Positions 1-12,800 of a DNA stretch of 64,000 nucleotides are shown piece by piece. The first letter of the stretch is position 1. The number at the start of each line of letters is the position of its first letter. Source of the stretch: Anisakis pegreffii (taxonomy: Eukaryota > Nematoda > Chromadorea > Rhabditida > Anisakidae). Below the pieces are notes generated by a model. That model was given only the letters and a program-made list of their open reading frames with translations, did no database searches and was not told the DNA's origin. The position numbers were made by a program, and so were the translations under genes. Location: positions 1-64,000 of the forward strand of contig JAPYMA010000649.1 of NCBI GenBank assembly GCA_035041965.1, in the 5' to 3' direction.

Positions 1-3000
1 AAAGTTATTACATTGAAAATAGCATATTAGTTAGTTAGTGGGAGAGGTAACCTGCGGTGTTGATAATGGCTCTACTGGCATATCATACGAAGATAATGTT
101 CTCTAAAAATTGAGTATCACTAGCTTAGGGTATGAATCGCCTTATGAAGTTAGGGGTAGGTCTGGAAAGTTCGCCTGGACCACTCATTCTTTAGAGTCGA
201 GTCGCTGACTGGTGACTCGAAGTCTCAGATGTTTGTGGTTACTCGCCGAAGCTTATCTATTACCTAGTGTCATGGTGGCATTCATACAATTCTATGATGA
301 TATCCTTCTTTCCCTTGCCAGTATAGTTATCATTCATCACTTGTGCTACTAAGATACTCGATAACCTCATACAATACACTCGAATGGTCTAAAGTTATTA
401 CACTGAAAATAACGTATTAGTTAGTTAGTGGGAGAGCTAACCTCCGGTGTTGATAATGGCTGTACTGGCATATCATACGAAGAAAATATTCCCTAAAAAT
501 TGAGTATCACTAACGTAGGGTATGAATCGCCTTATGAAGATAGCGGTTGGTCTGGAAAGTTCGCCTGGACCACTCATTCCTTAGAGTCGAGTCGCTGACT
601 GGTGACTCGAAGTCTCAGATGTTTGTGGTTACTCGCCGAAGCTTATCTATTAGCTAGTGTCATGGTGGCATTCATACAATTCTATGATGATATCCTTCTT
701 TCCCTTGCCAGTATAGTTATCATTCATCACTTGTGCTACTAAGATACTCGATAACCTCATACAATACACTCGAATGGTCTAAAGTTATTACACTGAAAAT
801 AACGTATTAGTTAGTTAGTGGGAGAGCTAACCTCCGGTGTTGATAATGGCTGTACTGGCATATCATACCAAGAAAATATTCCCTAAAAATTGAGTATCAC
901 TAACGTAGGGTATGAATCGCCTTATGAAGATAGCGGTTGGTCTGGAAAGTTCGCCTGGACCACTCATTCCTTAGAGTCGAGTCGCTGACTGGTGACTCGA
1001 AGTCTCAGATGTTTGTGGTTACTCGCCGAAGCTTATCTATTAGCTAGTGTCATGGTGGCATTCATACAATTCTATGATGATATCCTTCTTTCCCTTGCCA
1101 GTATAGTTATCATTCATCACTTGTGCTACTAAGATACTCGATAACCTCATACAATACACTCGAATGGTCTAAAGTTATTACATTGAAAATAACATATTAG
1201 TTAGTTAGTGGGAGAGCTAACCTCCGGTGTTGATAATGGCTGTACTGGCATATCATACGAAGAAAATATTCCTTAAAAATTGAGTATCACTAACGTAGGG
1301 TATGAATCGCCTTATGAAATTAGCGGTCGGTCTGGAAAGTTCGCCTGGACCACTCATTCTTTAGGGTCGAGTAGCTGACTGGTGACTCGAAGTCACAGAT
1401 GTTTGTCGTTACTCGCCGAAGCTTATCTATTAGCTAGTGTCATGGTGGCATTCATACAATTCTATGATGATATCCTTGTTTCCCTTGCCAGTATAGTTAT
1501 CATTCATCACTACTTGCCAGTATAGTTATCATTCATCACTTGTGCTACTAAGGTACTCGATAACCTCACACAATACACTCGAATGGTCTAAAGTTATTAC
1601 ATTGAAAATAGCATATTAGTTAGTTAGTGGGAGAGGTAACCTGCGGTGTTGATAATGGCTCTACTGGCATATCATACGAAGATAATGTTCTCTAAAAATT
1701 GAGTATCACTAGCTTAGGGTATGAATCGCCTTATGAAGTTAGGGGTAGGTCTGGAAAGTTCGCCTGGACCACTCATTCTTTAGAGTCGAGTCGCTGACTG
1801 GTGACTCGAAGTCTCAGATGTTTGTGGTTACTCGCCGAAGCTTATCTATTACCTAGTGTCATGGTGGCATTCATACAATTCTATGATGATATCCTTCTTT
1901 CCCTTGCCAGTATAGTTATCATTCATCACTTGTGCTACTAAGATACTCGATAACCTCATACAATACACTCGAATGGTCTAAAGTTATTACATTGAAAATA
2001 ACGTATTAGTTAGTTAGTGGGAGAGGTAACCTGCGGTGTTGATAATGGCTCTACTGGCATATCATACGAAGATAATGTTCCCTAAAAATTGAGTATCACT
2101 AACGTAGGGTATGAATCGCCTTATGAAGATAGCGGTTGGTCTGGAAAGTTCGCCTGGACCACTCATTCCTTAGAGTCGAGTCGCTGACTGGTGACTCGAA
2201 GTCTCAGATGTTTGTGGTTACTCGCCGAAGCTTATCTATTAGCTAGTGTCATGGTGGCATTCATACAATTCTATGATGATATCCTTCTTTCCCTTGCCAG
2301 TATAGTTATCATTCATCACTTGTGCTACTAAGATACTCGATAACCTCATACAATACACTCGAATGGTCTAAAGTTATTACATTGAAAATAACATATTAGT
2401 TAGTTAGTGGGAGAGCTAACCTCCGGTGTTGATAATGGCTGTACTGGCATATCATACGAAGAAAATATTCCTTAAAAATTGAGTATCACTAACGTAGGGT
2501 ATGAATCGCCTTATGAAATTAGCGGTCGGTCTGGAAAGTTCGCCTGGACCACTCATTCTTTAGAGTCGAGTCGCTGACTGGTGACTCGAAGTCTCAGATG
2601 TTTGTGGTTACTCGCCGAAGCTTATCTATTAGCTAGTGTCATGGTGGCATTCATACAATTCTATGATGATATCCTTGTTTCCCTTGCCAGTATAGTTATC
2701 ATTCATCACTACTTGCCAGTATAGTTATCATTCATCACTTGTGCTACTAAGGTACTCGATAACCTCACACAATACACTCGAATGGTCTAAAGTTATTACA
2801 TTGAAAATAGCATATTAGTTAGTTAGTGGGAGAGGTAACCTGCGGTGTTGATAATGGCTCTACTGGCATATCATACGAAGATAATGTTCTCTAAAAATTG
2901 AGTATCACTAGCTTAGGGTATGAATCGCCTTATGAAGTTAGGGGTAGGTCTGGAAAGTTCGCCTGGACCACTCATTCTTTAGAGTCGAGTCGCTGACTGG

Positions 3001-5885
3001 TGACTCGAAGTCTCAGATGTTTGTGGTTACTCGCCGAAGCTTATCTATTACCTAGTGTCATGGTGGCATTCATACAATTCTATGATGATATCCTTCTTTC
3101 CCTTGCCAGTATAGTTATCATTCATCACTTGTGCTACTAAGATACTCGATAACCTCATACAATACACTCGAATGGTCTAAAGTTATTACACTGAAAATAA
3201 CGTATTAGTTAGTTAGTGGGAGAGCTAACCTCCGGTGTTGATAATGGCTGTACTGGCACATCATACCAAGAAAATATTCCCTAAAAATTGAGTATCACTA
3301 ACGTAGGGTATGAATCGCCTTATGAAGATAGCGGTTGGTCTGGAAAGTTCGCCTGGACCACTCATTCCTTAGAGTCGAGTCGCTGACTGGTGACTCGAAG
3401 TCTCAGATGTTTGTGGTTACTCGCCGAAGCTTATCTATTAGCTAGTGTCATGGTGGCATTCATACAATTCTATGATGATATCCTTCTTTCCCTTGCCAGT
3501 ATAGTTATCATTCATCACTTGTGCTACTAAGATACTCGATAACCTCATACAATACACTCGAATGGTCTAAAGTTATTACATTGAAAATAACATATTAGTT
3601 AGTTAGTGGGAGAGCTAACCTCCGGTGTTGATAATGGCTGTACTGGCATATCATACGAAGAAAATATTCCTTAAAAATTGAGTATCACTAACGTAGGGTA
3701 TGAATCGCCTTATGAAGATAGCGGTCGGTCTGGAAAGTTCGCCTGGACCACTCATTCTTTAGGGTCGAGTAGCTGACTGGTGACTCGAAGTCACAGATGT
3801 TTGTGGTTACTCGCCGAAGCTTATCTATTAGCTAGTGTCATGGTGGCATTCATACAATTCTATGATGATATCCTTGTTTCCCTTGCCAGTATAGTTATCA
3901 TTCATCACTTGTGCTACTAAGATACTCGATAACCTCATACAATACACTCGAATGGTCTAAAGTTATTACATTGAAAATAACGTATTAGTTAGTTAGTGGG
4001 AGAGCTAACCTCCGGTGTTGATAATGGCTGTACTGGCATATCATACGATGAAAATATTCCCTAAAAATTGAGTATCACTAACGTAGGGTATGAATCGCCT
4101 TATGAAGTTAGCGGTAGGTCTGGAAAGTTCGCCTGGACCACTCATCCTGTAGAGTCGAGTCGCTGACTGGTGACTCGAAGTCTCAGATGTTTGTGGTTAC
4201 TCGCCGAAGCTTATCTATTAGCTATTGTCATGGTGGCATTCATACAATTCTATGATGACATCCTTATTTCCCTTGCCAGTGTAGTTATCATTCATTACTT
4301 GTGCTACTAAGATACTCGATAACCTCATACAATACACTCGAATGGTCTAAAGTTATTACATTGAAAATAACATATTAGTTAGTTAGTGGGAGAGCTAACC
4401 TCCGGTGTTGATAATGGCTGTACTGGCATATCATACGAAGAAAATATTCCTTAAAAATTGAGTATCACTAACGTAGGGTATGAATCGCCTTATGAAGATA
4501 GCGGTTGGTCTGGAAAGTTCGCCTGGACCACTCATTCCTTAGAGTCGAGTCGCTGACTGGTGACTCGAAGTCTCAGATGTTTGTGGTTACTCGCCGAAGC
4601 TTATCTATTAGCTAGTGTCATGGTGGCATTCATACAATTCTATGATGATATCCTTATTTCCCTTGCCAGTGTAGTTATCATTCATTACTTGTGCTACTAA
4701 GATACTCGATAACCTCATACAATACACTCGAATGGTCTAAAGTTATTACATTGAAAATAACGTATTAGTTAGTTAGTGGGAGAGCTAACCTCCGGTGTTG
4801 ATAATGGCTGTACTGGCATATCATACGATGAAAATATTCCCTAAAAATTGAGTATCACTAACGTAGGGTATGAATCGCCTTATGAAGTTAGCGGTAGGTC
4901 TGGAAAGTTCGCCTGGACCACTCATTCCTTAGAGTCGAGTCGCTGACTGGTGACTCGAAGTCTCAGATGTTTGTGGTTACTCGCCGAAGCTTATCTATTA
5001 GCTAGTGTCATGGTGGCATTCATACAATTCTATGATGATATCCTTATTTCCCTTGCCAGTATAGTTATCATTCATCACTTGTGCTACTAAGATACTTGAT
5101 AACCTCATACAATACACTCGAATGGTCTAAAGTTATTACATTGAAAATAACATATTAGTTAGTTAGTGGGAGAGCTAACCTCCGGTGTTGATAATGGCTG
5201 TACTGGCATATCATACGATGAAAATATTCCCTAAAAATTGAGTATCACTAACGTAGGGTATGAATCGCCTTATGAAATTAGCGGTAGGTCTGGAAAGTTC
5301 GCCTGGACCACTCATCCTGAAGAGTCGAGTCGCTGACTGGTGACTCGAAGTCTCAGATGTTTGTGGTTACTCGCCGAAGCTTATCTATTAGCTAGTGTCA
5401 TGGTGGCATTCATACAATTCTATGATGATATCCTTGTTTCCCTTGCCAGTATAGTTATCATTCATCACTTGTGCTACTAAGATACTCGATAACCTCACAC
5501 AATACACTCGGATGGTCTAAAGTTATTACATTGAAAATAACGTATTAGTTAGTTAGTGGGAGAGCTAACCTCCGGTGTTGATAATGGCTGTACTGGCATA
5601 TCATACGATGAAAATATTCCCTAAAAATTGAGTATCACTAACGTAGGGTATGAATCGCCTTATGAAATTAGCGGTAGGTCTGGAAAGTTCGCCTGGACCA
5701 CTCATCCTGAAGAGTCGAGTCGCTGACTGGTGACTCGAAGTCTCAGATGTTTGTGGTTACTCGCCGAAGCTTATCTATTAGCTAGTGTCATGGTGGCATT
5801 CATACAATTCTATGATGATATCCTTGTTTCCCTTGCCAGTATAGTTATCATTCATCACTACTTGCCAGTATAGTTATCATTCATC
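1..5885. repeat. 390 bp satellite DNA array, 15 units, open at the window edge
   Basis: Head-to-tail copies of one sequence start at 1, 391, 781, 1171, 1590, 1980, 2370, 2789, 3179, 3569, 3959, 4349, 4739, 5129 and 5519. Each begins AAAGTTATTACA. Spacing is 390 bp, except 419 bp after 1171 and 2370, where a 29 bp internal duplication of the segment containing CTTGCCAGTATAGTTATC has been added; the last unit carries it too and is cut off there. Units differ by a few percent and fall into recognisable subtypes (for example GAGGTAACCTGCGG versus GAGCTAACCTCCGG). No open frame of useful length runs through the unit, so it is non-coding satellite DNA. The array starts at the window edge and so continues upstream. 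Confidence 0.98.
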
Positions 5886-6480
5886 ATTATATTTTTCATA
5901 ATGTACAGATTCTGCGCGATCGATTGATGTGAAAATACTGACATGCTACTGGTCAATGCTGAGGGTACGGTAGGTTTGAATGAGCTAACCCCTACAGCAT
6001 CAGGAAAATAGCTGTATCTCCTCACGACGGCAGAATTTCTGGGAGAAACATTCATTTCTAGGAAGCCGAGATTCTGCTAAATCGAATGATGCGCAAATAT
6101 TACTGTGTTACTGGGCAAACTTGAGAAGACGGTAGGCTTGAGTGTATCAAACCTTTAATAAAATGGCTATAGCTCGTCAGCTAAGCAGAATCGCCCAACA
6201 AAATATATATTTTTCATAATGTACAGATTCTGCTCGATCGATTGATGTGAAAATACTGACATGTTACTGGTCAATGCTGAGGGTACGGTAGGTTTGAATG
6301 AGCTAACCCCTACAGCATCAGGAAAATAGCTATATCTCCTCACGACGGCAGAATTTCTGGGAGAAACTTTCATTTTTAGAAAGCCGAGATTCTGCTAAAT
6401 CGAATGATGCGCAAACATTACTGTGTTACTGGGCAACCTTGAGAGGACGGTAGGCTTGAGTGTATCAAACCTATATTTCT
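5886..6480. repeat. Four ~160 bp units as two A/B dimers (320 bp period)
   Basis: The core beginning GATTCTGC occurs near 5908, 6069, 6229 and 6389, about 160 bp apart. Units 1 and 3 are nearly identical to each other, as are units 2 and 4, while neighbours are clearly diverged, giving an alternating A-B-A-B pattern with a 320 bp period. The near-identical short minus-strand open frames at 5858-6055 and 6167-6373 come from the duplicated A unit and are not taken as genes. The array directly abuts the truncated last satellite unit. Confidence 0.85.
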
Positions 6481-7046
6481 ATTTCAGCCTTTTCAATGCT
6501 CAGTTTGTTATGTCTCAAGGAACTAGTTGATTGGTATCAACCGTACCAATATTTTATCCACGGCCACAAAAAATCGTTAGAAATGAGATAATGCAAAATG
6601 CAATATTTTAGTGGTGATATCGAAACCTTCTATAGGACTTTCAATATACGATTAAAGTATGACTATGTGTGTGTGAATTTCCATTTCATCCATGCGTATA
6701 TGTTCGGCTTTTTTGTTTTCACTATCTCAGTTGCTTACAAAGTCTTTGGTTCACCTGTGTATTCATTCAGTACTCTCAACGCTACACGCTTTCAAAACGT
6801 ATCAACAGAAGTTGAGCTGTTGTTTTAAAAGGGTTACCTTTGAAATGCACAATCTTGTGATTCCATTTAAACGCTTTAATGAAGGCTTCACCCGTCGAAA
6901 CGCGGGGTGGCTCTCCATCTCATCCGCTTCATCATATTTTAACCTATTTTTTTCTCACTGTTCACAACAGCACTAGTTTTCTTGTCCAGAGGGATCTTAT
7001 TGAGGGAATACATCGTGGTTATCATGTATTTGGTAACGTGCAAAAT
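6481..7046. other. Non-coding spacer between repeat arrays
   Basis: Several overlapping plus-strand open frames of 68-94 codons lie here, but none has a recognisable domain, nor splice signals that would link it to a neighbour. I see no gene or structured element. Confidence 0.5.
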
Positions 7047-7380
7047 GTGTTGAGGTATTTTAATGTTGAGGTGTTTCAATGTTGAGGTGTTTTAATGTTG
7101 AGGTGTTTTAATGTTGAGGTGTTTTAATGTTGAGGTGTTTTAGTGTTGAGGTGTTTTAGTGTTGAGGTGTTTTAATGTTGAGGTGTTTTAATGTTGAGGT
7201 GTTTCAATGTTGAGGTGTTTTAGTGTTGAGGTGTTTTAATGTTGAGGTGTTTTAACACCTCAACCTTTTAATGTTGAGGTGTTTTAACACCTCAACATTA
7301 AAACACCTCAACATTGAAACACCTCAACACTAAAACACCTCAACACTAAAACACCTCAACACTAAAACACCTCAACATTA
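7047..7380. repeat. 16 bp minisatellite that inverts orientation midway
   Basis: About a dozen direct copies of a 16 bp unit (AATGTTGAGGTGTTTT, with T/C and A/G variants) run from 7047 to about 7255. The array then switches: from about 7252 to 7380 the same unit is read in reverse complement (AAAACACCTCAACATT). Around the switch, short direct and inverted copies alternate, giving a near-perfect hairpin centred near 7286. The two halves could fold into one long hairpin. Confidence 0.95.
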
Positions 7381-9873
7381 TATACGAAATTTACATTTCA
7401 TCGTTCGAATCGCTAGTGCATGATATCCGTGTACATCGTATACATATACAGCTAAAGTAAAGATTTGAAGGTTGATTTCATATATCACTTTGGTTTCCCT
7501 CACGAATCGTCTCCTTCGCGACGCCAGCTATAATTTATTCTTCAATAAGGACATCAGTTTCTGGATCACTTCTCGGGAATCCTGCACTGAAATTGAACCG
7601 CTCATATTCTGTAACCACACGATCACTTCGACTCTGCTGTAACATCGTTCTGACTCAACTGCAACTTGAACATAAGTTTGCCTAGATGTAGATTAGCTTA
7701 ACTGTACCTTGACTTGAATGTGATTGTAAATTTGATTGATGGCTAACTACCTATAAGTTCACGTTACCTTCATTTGATTTTAATTTGACATTGCAGCTCA
7801 ACTTTGAGCTGACTTGATTTGAGTGCTAATTGACTGGTTGATTTCACTTCGATATCATAACGCTAGTTCCATTTGATTTTCTACAGATTTCAGTGTAATT
7901 TAAATTTTGCTTTGCGATCACATGAGTTTTAATTAGCTTGAGTTGACTAACTTATCATCTTGTTTGACTCACTGAACTACAAATTAAATTCGGCCGTCCA
8001 AGAATTCACTTGACTGTGATTCAATTTGGCCTTGCCTGGCATGAGTTCGCTTGTATATAAGTGACCATATCATGACTTGGTGTAAGTTTATTTCAAATTA
8101 GCTTTGATTACGACTTACTTTGCCTAATCTGACCATGAGTGGACTCGCTTTGATCTTGACTGTAGTCTAGCCTTGACAAGGCTTAACGCCGACTTGAGAT
8201 GCCTTCATTATGAGTCAGATTGAACATAACTGGAACAGCTCAATCACCTTAACCAGACTTAGCTTCATTTGATTATAATTGCATGACGTTGCAGTAACAA
8301 GAATTTGACTCCGCTATGAATTGTTAGAGGCATACCAATCGCAGATATATGCTGATATGCCAAAATTGAAAATTTAACGTTCGGTTGCAATTGAGACTTG
8401 AGCCTCGGAGCTGTAGTTTGATTACAATTTCCTTGTGAATTCGGATTCTGACTTCGACTTCAGCTCCGTGCTTTAAAAATTTTCCGCTCTAGCACCAAAA
8501 TTTCTTCCCCTCTGGTTCGAAGCAATCCTGATTCAGACTTATCGAGCTAGCCTTAGCTGCGACTAGTGAATGTTGTTGTGATTTCTTTTTGTTTGAGGGA
8601 GCCAATAAACTTTTTGGCTCCGTAGCTCAGGCTCAACTGCATTATTCTCAGCGAAACTCATCAAACCAACTGGAGTATTCATTCGCAGAAACCAATCAAT
8701 AAGCACCCAGTTACATACTGAGTAGCCGAAGAAGGAATAACTCTTATGCTGATAATACGAGGTGTTGTACTGATCACGTTAATTACCAAATGCTGTTTTA
8801 AACACTAGTTCATTGTTCAAAGCGTCATATAAAACAAACATCTTGACAGCAAGTTTATACGGCATTACCAGAACAGTAGCGGTAAGTTGAATAATGAATG
8901 AAAAATAAATTTTACACCAGCCAAAACTACGATAACAATTACGGGAGGTTGTTCATTGTACAGAATCAATGTACCAGTGAAACGAACTGTTTTATATAAC
9001 AAAACGAACTGTTTTATATAGGACATAGACAACTAGGCACAGTGAAGTGAGAACTCTATATACAGATGCATGCAGCAATAATGCAAATAAGAGAAACTTA
9101 CATATTGATATGATAGTTATCACATTATAATTATCACACATGTATGTGATGAAGACGACCTATAGACATTAAAAAAAGATCAACTCGTAGTGAGAGAATT
9201 GAGCAAAAAATTGGGAATAGAATACTGGACATTTTAAACGAGTCTGGGTGGTCAATATAAAAATAAGTTCACGAATTGCAAAGAGAAGCGAACCGATAAG
9301 GCGATTAAAGCAATTAAGTAGATGTTGCTTATCAGACCAGACTAGCACATAACATGGTTAGCAAGTTTATAAAAGACATCAACGAAAAGCTCCTGTAAAA
9401 AGCGTCTCGTCTGCAATCTGTAGCGATATTGACAAAGTATTTCAACAACATCAGCGTATATGCACGGTGATGAGAACAGTTCGGGATGGGCAGCGTACAT
9501 TCTTAAAGAACCATTCGTTAATAATTTGATGCAATACCTGACGAATACTCGAATTTTGACAACAATCTAATGAAATCGTTGAAGAATCATTCAAACAATC
9601 GCTCGATTCAACAATTCCACTTTCTGATGGGACCTCACAGGAATATGAATCAAATCGATCATTTCATTGCAAGATGAACTGATTCAATCATGAGCAAATA
9701 TTTGACTTTTGCAACTTAATTACCGAATATAAATGATCAACTCATTTCTATTCATCACAGTAGATAAATTCAATCTTCACTTCTAAACTGAAGAGTTGAT
9801 GACAAATTCATTGTTACATTAAATTATTCAAAGGTTTAGTAATAAAATAACTGTCGACAAATAAACAACATAC
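7381..9873. other. Gene-free region with a decayed TTGA-rich repeat
   Basis: No convincing exon was found on either strand. Between about 7600 and 8330 the sequence is unusually rich in TTGACTT/TTGATTT words on the plus strand, spaced irregularly by roughly 10-25 bp, as if from an old degenerate minisatellite. From 8430 to 8520 it holds AGCTCCG-containing sequence that resembles, in reverse complement, the minisatellite at 12480-12790. A 22 bp direct duplication (CGAACTGTTTTATATA core) is at about 8980-9018. The 3' untranslated region of rict-1 probably lies at the right end. Confidence 0.55.
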
Positions 9874-12800
9874 TCAATCAATTTCTTCTCGGGTGAAATA
9901 TACTTCGATTCCATGAGTTGTACCAACGAAAGAAGGATAGCTCGTGACTCCGATTTTACCGATTTTTCGTTCATTTCTCCTGTGAATGATTACAATAATA
10001 AGAAATTGTTTTCAGAAATCAAACGAGAGAAGATCTAAGTGAACACATTCAACATCGATACCTCAACTAATGTTACTTTTCATGAACGTCAGGATCAAGT
10101 TTTCACTGACAACTACTCTTCAAATGATGCAATTAAAAGAGGTTCATATCTCCTATACCCCGCAAACCTTTCAAACGCATTATTCAGTTTACTATTATAT
10201 TAACACGCACTACATTGCATTCAACCAAATTACTATATTTCAAGCACAGTACTGACTTTAAACTGAACTGATACCTTTTGAACCAAACACTTTTTCTGAC
10301 CAACTGCAATAGAAGCAGTTCTTCTCATTATGTACTTTCTTCTCCACAATTTGCAGAGTAGTTTCGCGTTTCTCTTGGTTTAACAACGACGAAACAACCG
10401 CATGATGTACGTTGTTGCTTTCTCTAGGGAATATATCCTATAAGTATGAACACTATCAATTTTTATCGCGAACAAATGAGCAGCTAATGTTGTGATTTAC
10501 CTTACAAAGAAGATCTGCTTGACCTGGAACTGCAATTATAGTCCAACCACAGTTGACAGTCATTGTCGACGTGCACTCAAGTGGAATCATCCCTCGCTGA
10601 TCACCCAAATGAGTGAAAACATTTCGAAATTGGCGATATGCCTTCAACTAGAATGAAACACAAAAATGTCTGAAATTGTGTGCAATGGAAAGCGAACCAA
10701 AGAGTTGTAAAGCTCTTGATTCAATGAATCTATGGACATGCGAATTTGCAAGTGAATTGAAAATATTACGATCATGCAGAATTACGTGATAACAGCGACT
10801 ATCAGTGATGAATGGTTTAATAAATTATACCGAAATGCTGTTTGATATTCTATTCCTTGACTGAGATGAGATTACGAAATATATGATAAAGCTTTGCTTT
10901 GGTAGGTTGACGAACTTAAGCAATATCTGACTGCCTAATGAAGACTTGTCCAATTTTACGTTATCAACACAACACCCTGACTGGTTAATTTCAATAGTTA
11001 CCTCATTGTTTGACATATAAATATATCGTACTGGCTGACCAACTGAACTTTGAATCACTTGCATTTTTGAGAAGGCGAATGGTTTTAATTTATATTTTTG
11101 TCGAATAATCGATGAAGTGTGCAGTTCTCCACATTTCTAAACATATCATCTTTAGTTTACTGTGCTTCAGTTGTTTAATCGTAAGTGTCTTTCTGCTGAA
11201 GTATGTTAATTGGTCTTGGTAAATATAATGAAACAAAACTTGAGATTACTAATGACTTGGATGGTTTTAAGCTCAGCTTAGATGAAATTAAGAATTAATT
11301 TAACTTCAATCGGAAAAATTCATGAATCAGAAACATATTCCTTGTCAATTTTCTATTTTGTTCTCATTACATTGAATCGTTTTCATTACATCGTTCATTC
11401 AGGCTGACATTTCTAAAACTACTAATGAACATTTACGGACAAAATATTCTGTATTTCAACTTGATGACAGTATTTAATGCTGAGATGCTGTCAACAATGC
11501 ATTATTTATCTGGCAGTTCCACACTAATGTCACATCGCCGCAGTCGATGAAATTCTCAACGGCATATACCTGAAAGTCGATAGGAGTTCCAAAAACAACA
11601 ACGTTATCAGGTCCGGATGGTCCAGTCACTCTTCTTCGTGTTATACGACTCCTTTCAGGATCATTCAGTTCACCCGTCGAGCAGCACAATTCTTCAAATT
11701 GGAACTATCACTACTTTTTCAACAAAAACGAGCCACGAACGGCAAGCAATCAGTGAATTAGAATAAAGCAATAACAAATGAAATAAATACCGAGACTATC
11801 TTTCGGCACTGATCCAAATCCACTAGTGATAACTGAATCAACTGTAAATGTTCGTTGGCGAGCTGGCTTTTCAAACGATAAGCTGCTCAAAGCGTTGTGA
11901 TCATCAGCGATAGCATTGAGTATATTGTGACGTGATGGATGCGGGGTTGTTGTCTAAAACCCGACAATAATAGTAGCAGCGGAAGTAATTAAGAATAATA
12001 ATAATAATGATAAATAATAATCGCAAGAATACTAACAATAAAATAAGAATAATAAAAATAACAATGACAACGGCAATAATAATATTACTAGCAATAATAA
12101 CAAAAATAATAATTTTTAAAAATGATACATACATTGCTCAGAAGTTGGGAATATGAAATGAGAGTAAACTGAGAGTAAGAATGCAGTGAATTGAACCAAC
12201 ATCTGCAGAATTTGCCTTTTCAAAGCCTTCATCAAAGCTTTTTTCATCAGCAGATCCATCGATGCAACGAATCCATATATCCGCATCGTCTAACTTCACT
12301 AGATTCAATTCATTGACTGCTATTTCCTCAATCACTTCTGTATGCCGATTGCTCTCCCAACCTAACGAAGCGATCAAACCTGCGCCTGAAAACAATTCAT
12401 AGAGATCATCTCAGCTCCATCTAATTATTTATACACATTGATGCCTAAAATCCGAAGACAAACGAATCTTTTTGGTTCCCTTAAAAAATATAGCCGGAGC
12501 TAAGAATACAGCTAAAATAAAGCTGTACGATGGTTTTTTTTCGAATGTTTATTGCTCCGGAGCTCGAGTGAAGCAAATTAAATTTTGGAATTGCAGTCGA
12601 AACTGGAGCCTAAATTTACAAAAGCGCGCAACCGGAGCTGGAGCCTAAATTGCAGAAACGCGGATCTGTAATTGGAGCTGGAGCAGGAACGTTTAAAAAA
12701 ACGAAGCTGGAGCCCAAATGTCGAAAAGCGTGGAGCTACAGCTGAGCCGTAATTTCAAAAATGCGGAGCTGGAGCAGAGTCAATTTTTTCAAATCAGACA

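Noticed and set aside
1..5885. CRISPR-like array
   Set aside because: The repeats are contiguous 390 bp units without unique spacers, in a eukaryotic context: a satellite.
5858..6373. Two nearly identical 65-68 codon minus-strand open frames that look like a duplicated gene
   Set aside because: They fall exactly on the duplicated A units of the 160 bp repeat, lack splice context and a recognisable domain, and the interleaved B units have no matching frame.
6598..7085. Overlapping plus-strand open frames of 68-94 codons
   Set aside because: Different frames overlap without conserved motifs, and the last one runs into the 16 bp minisatellite.
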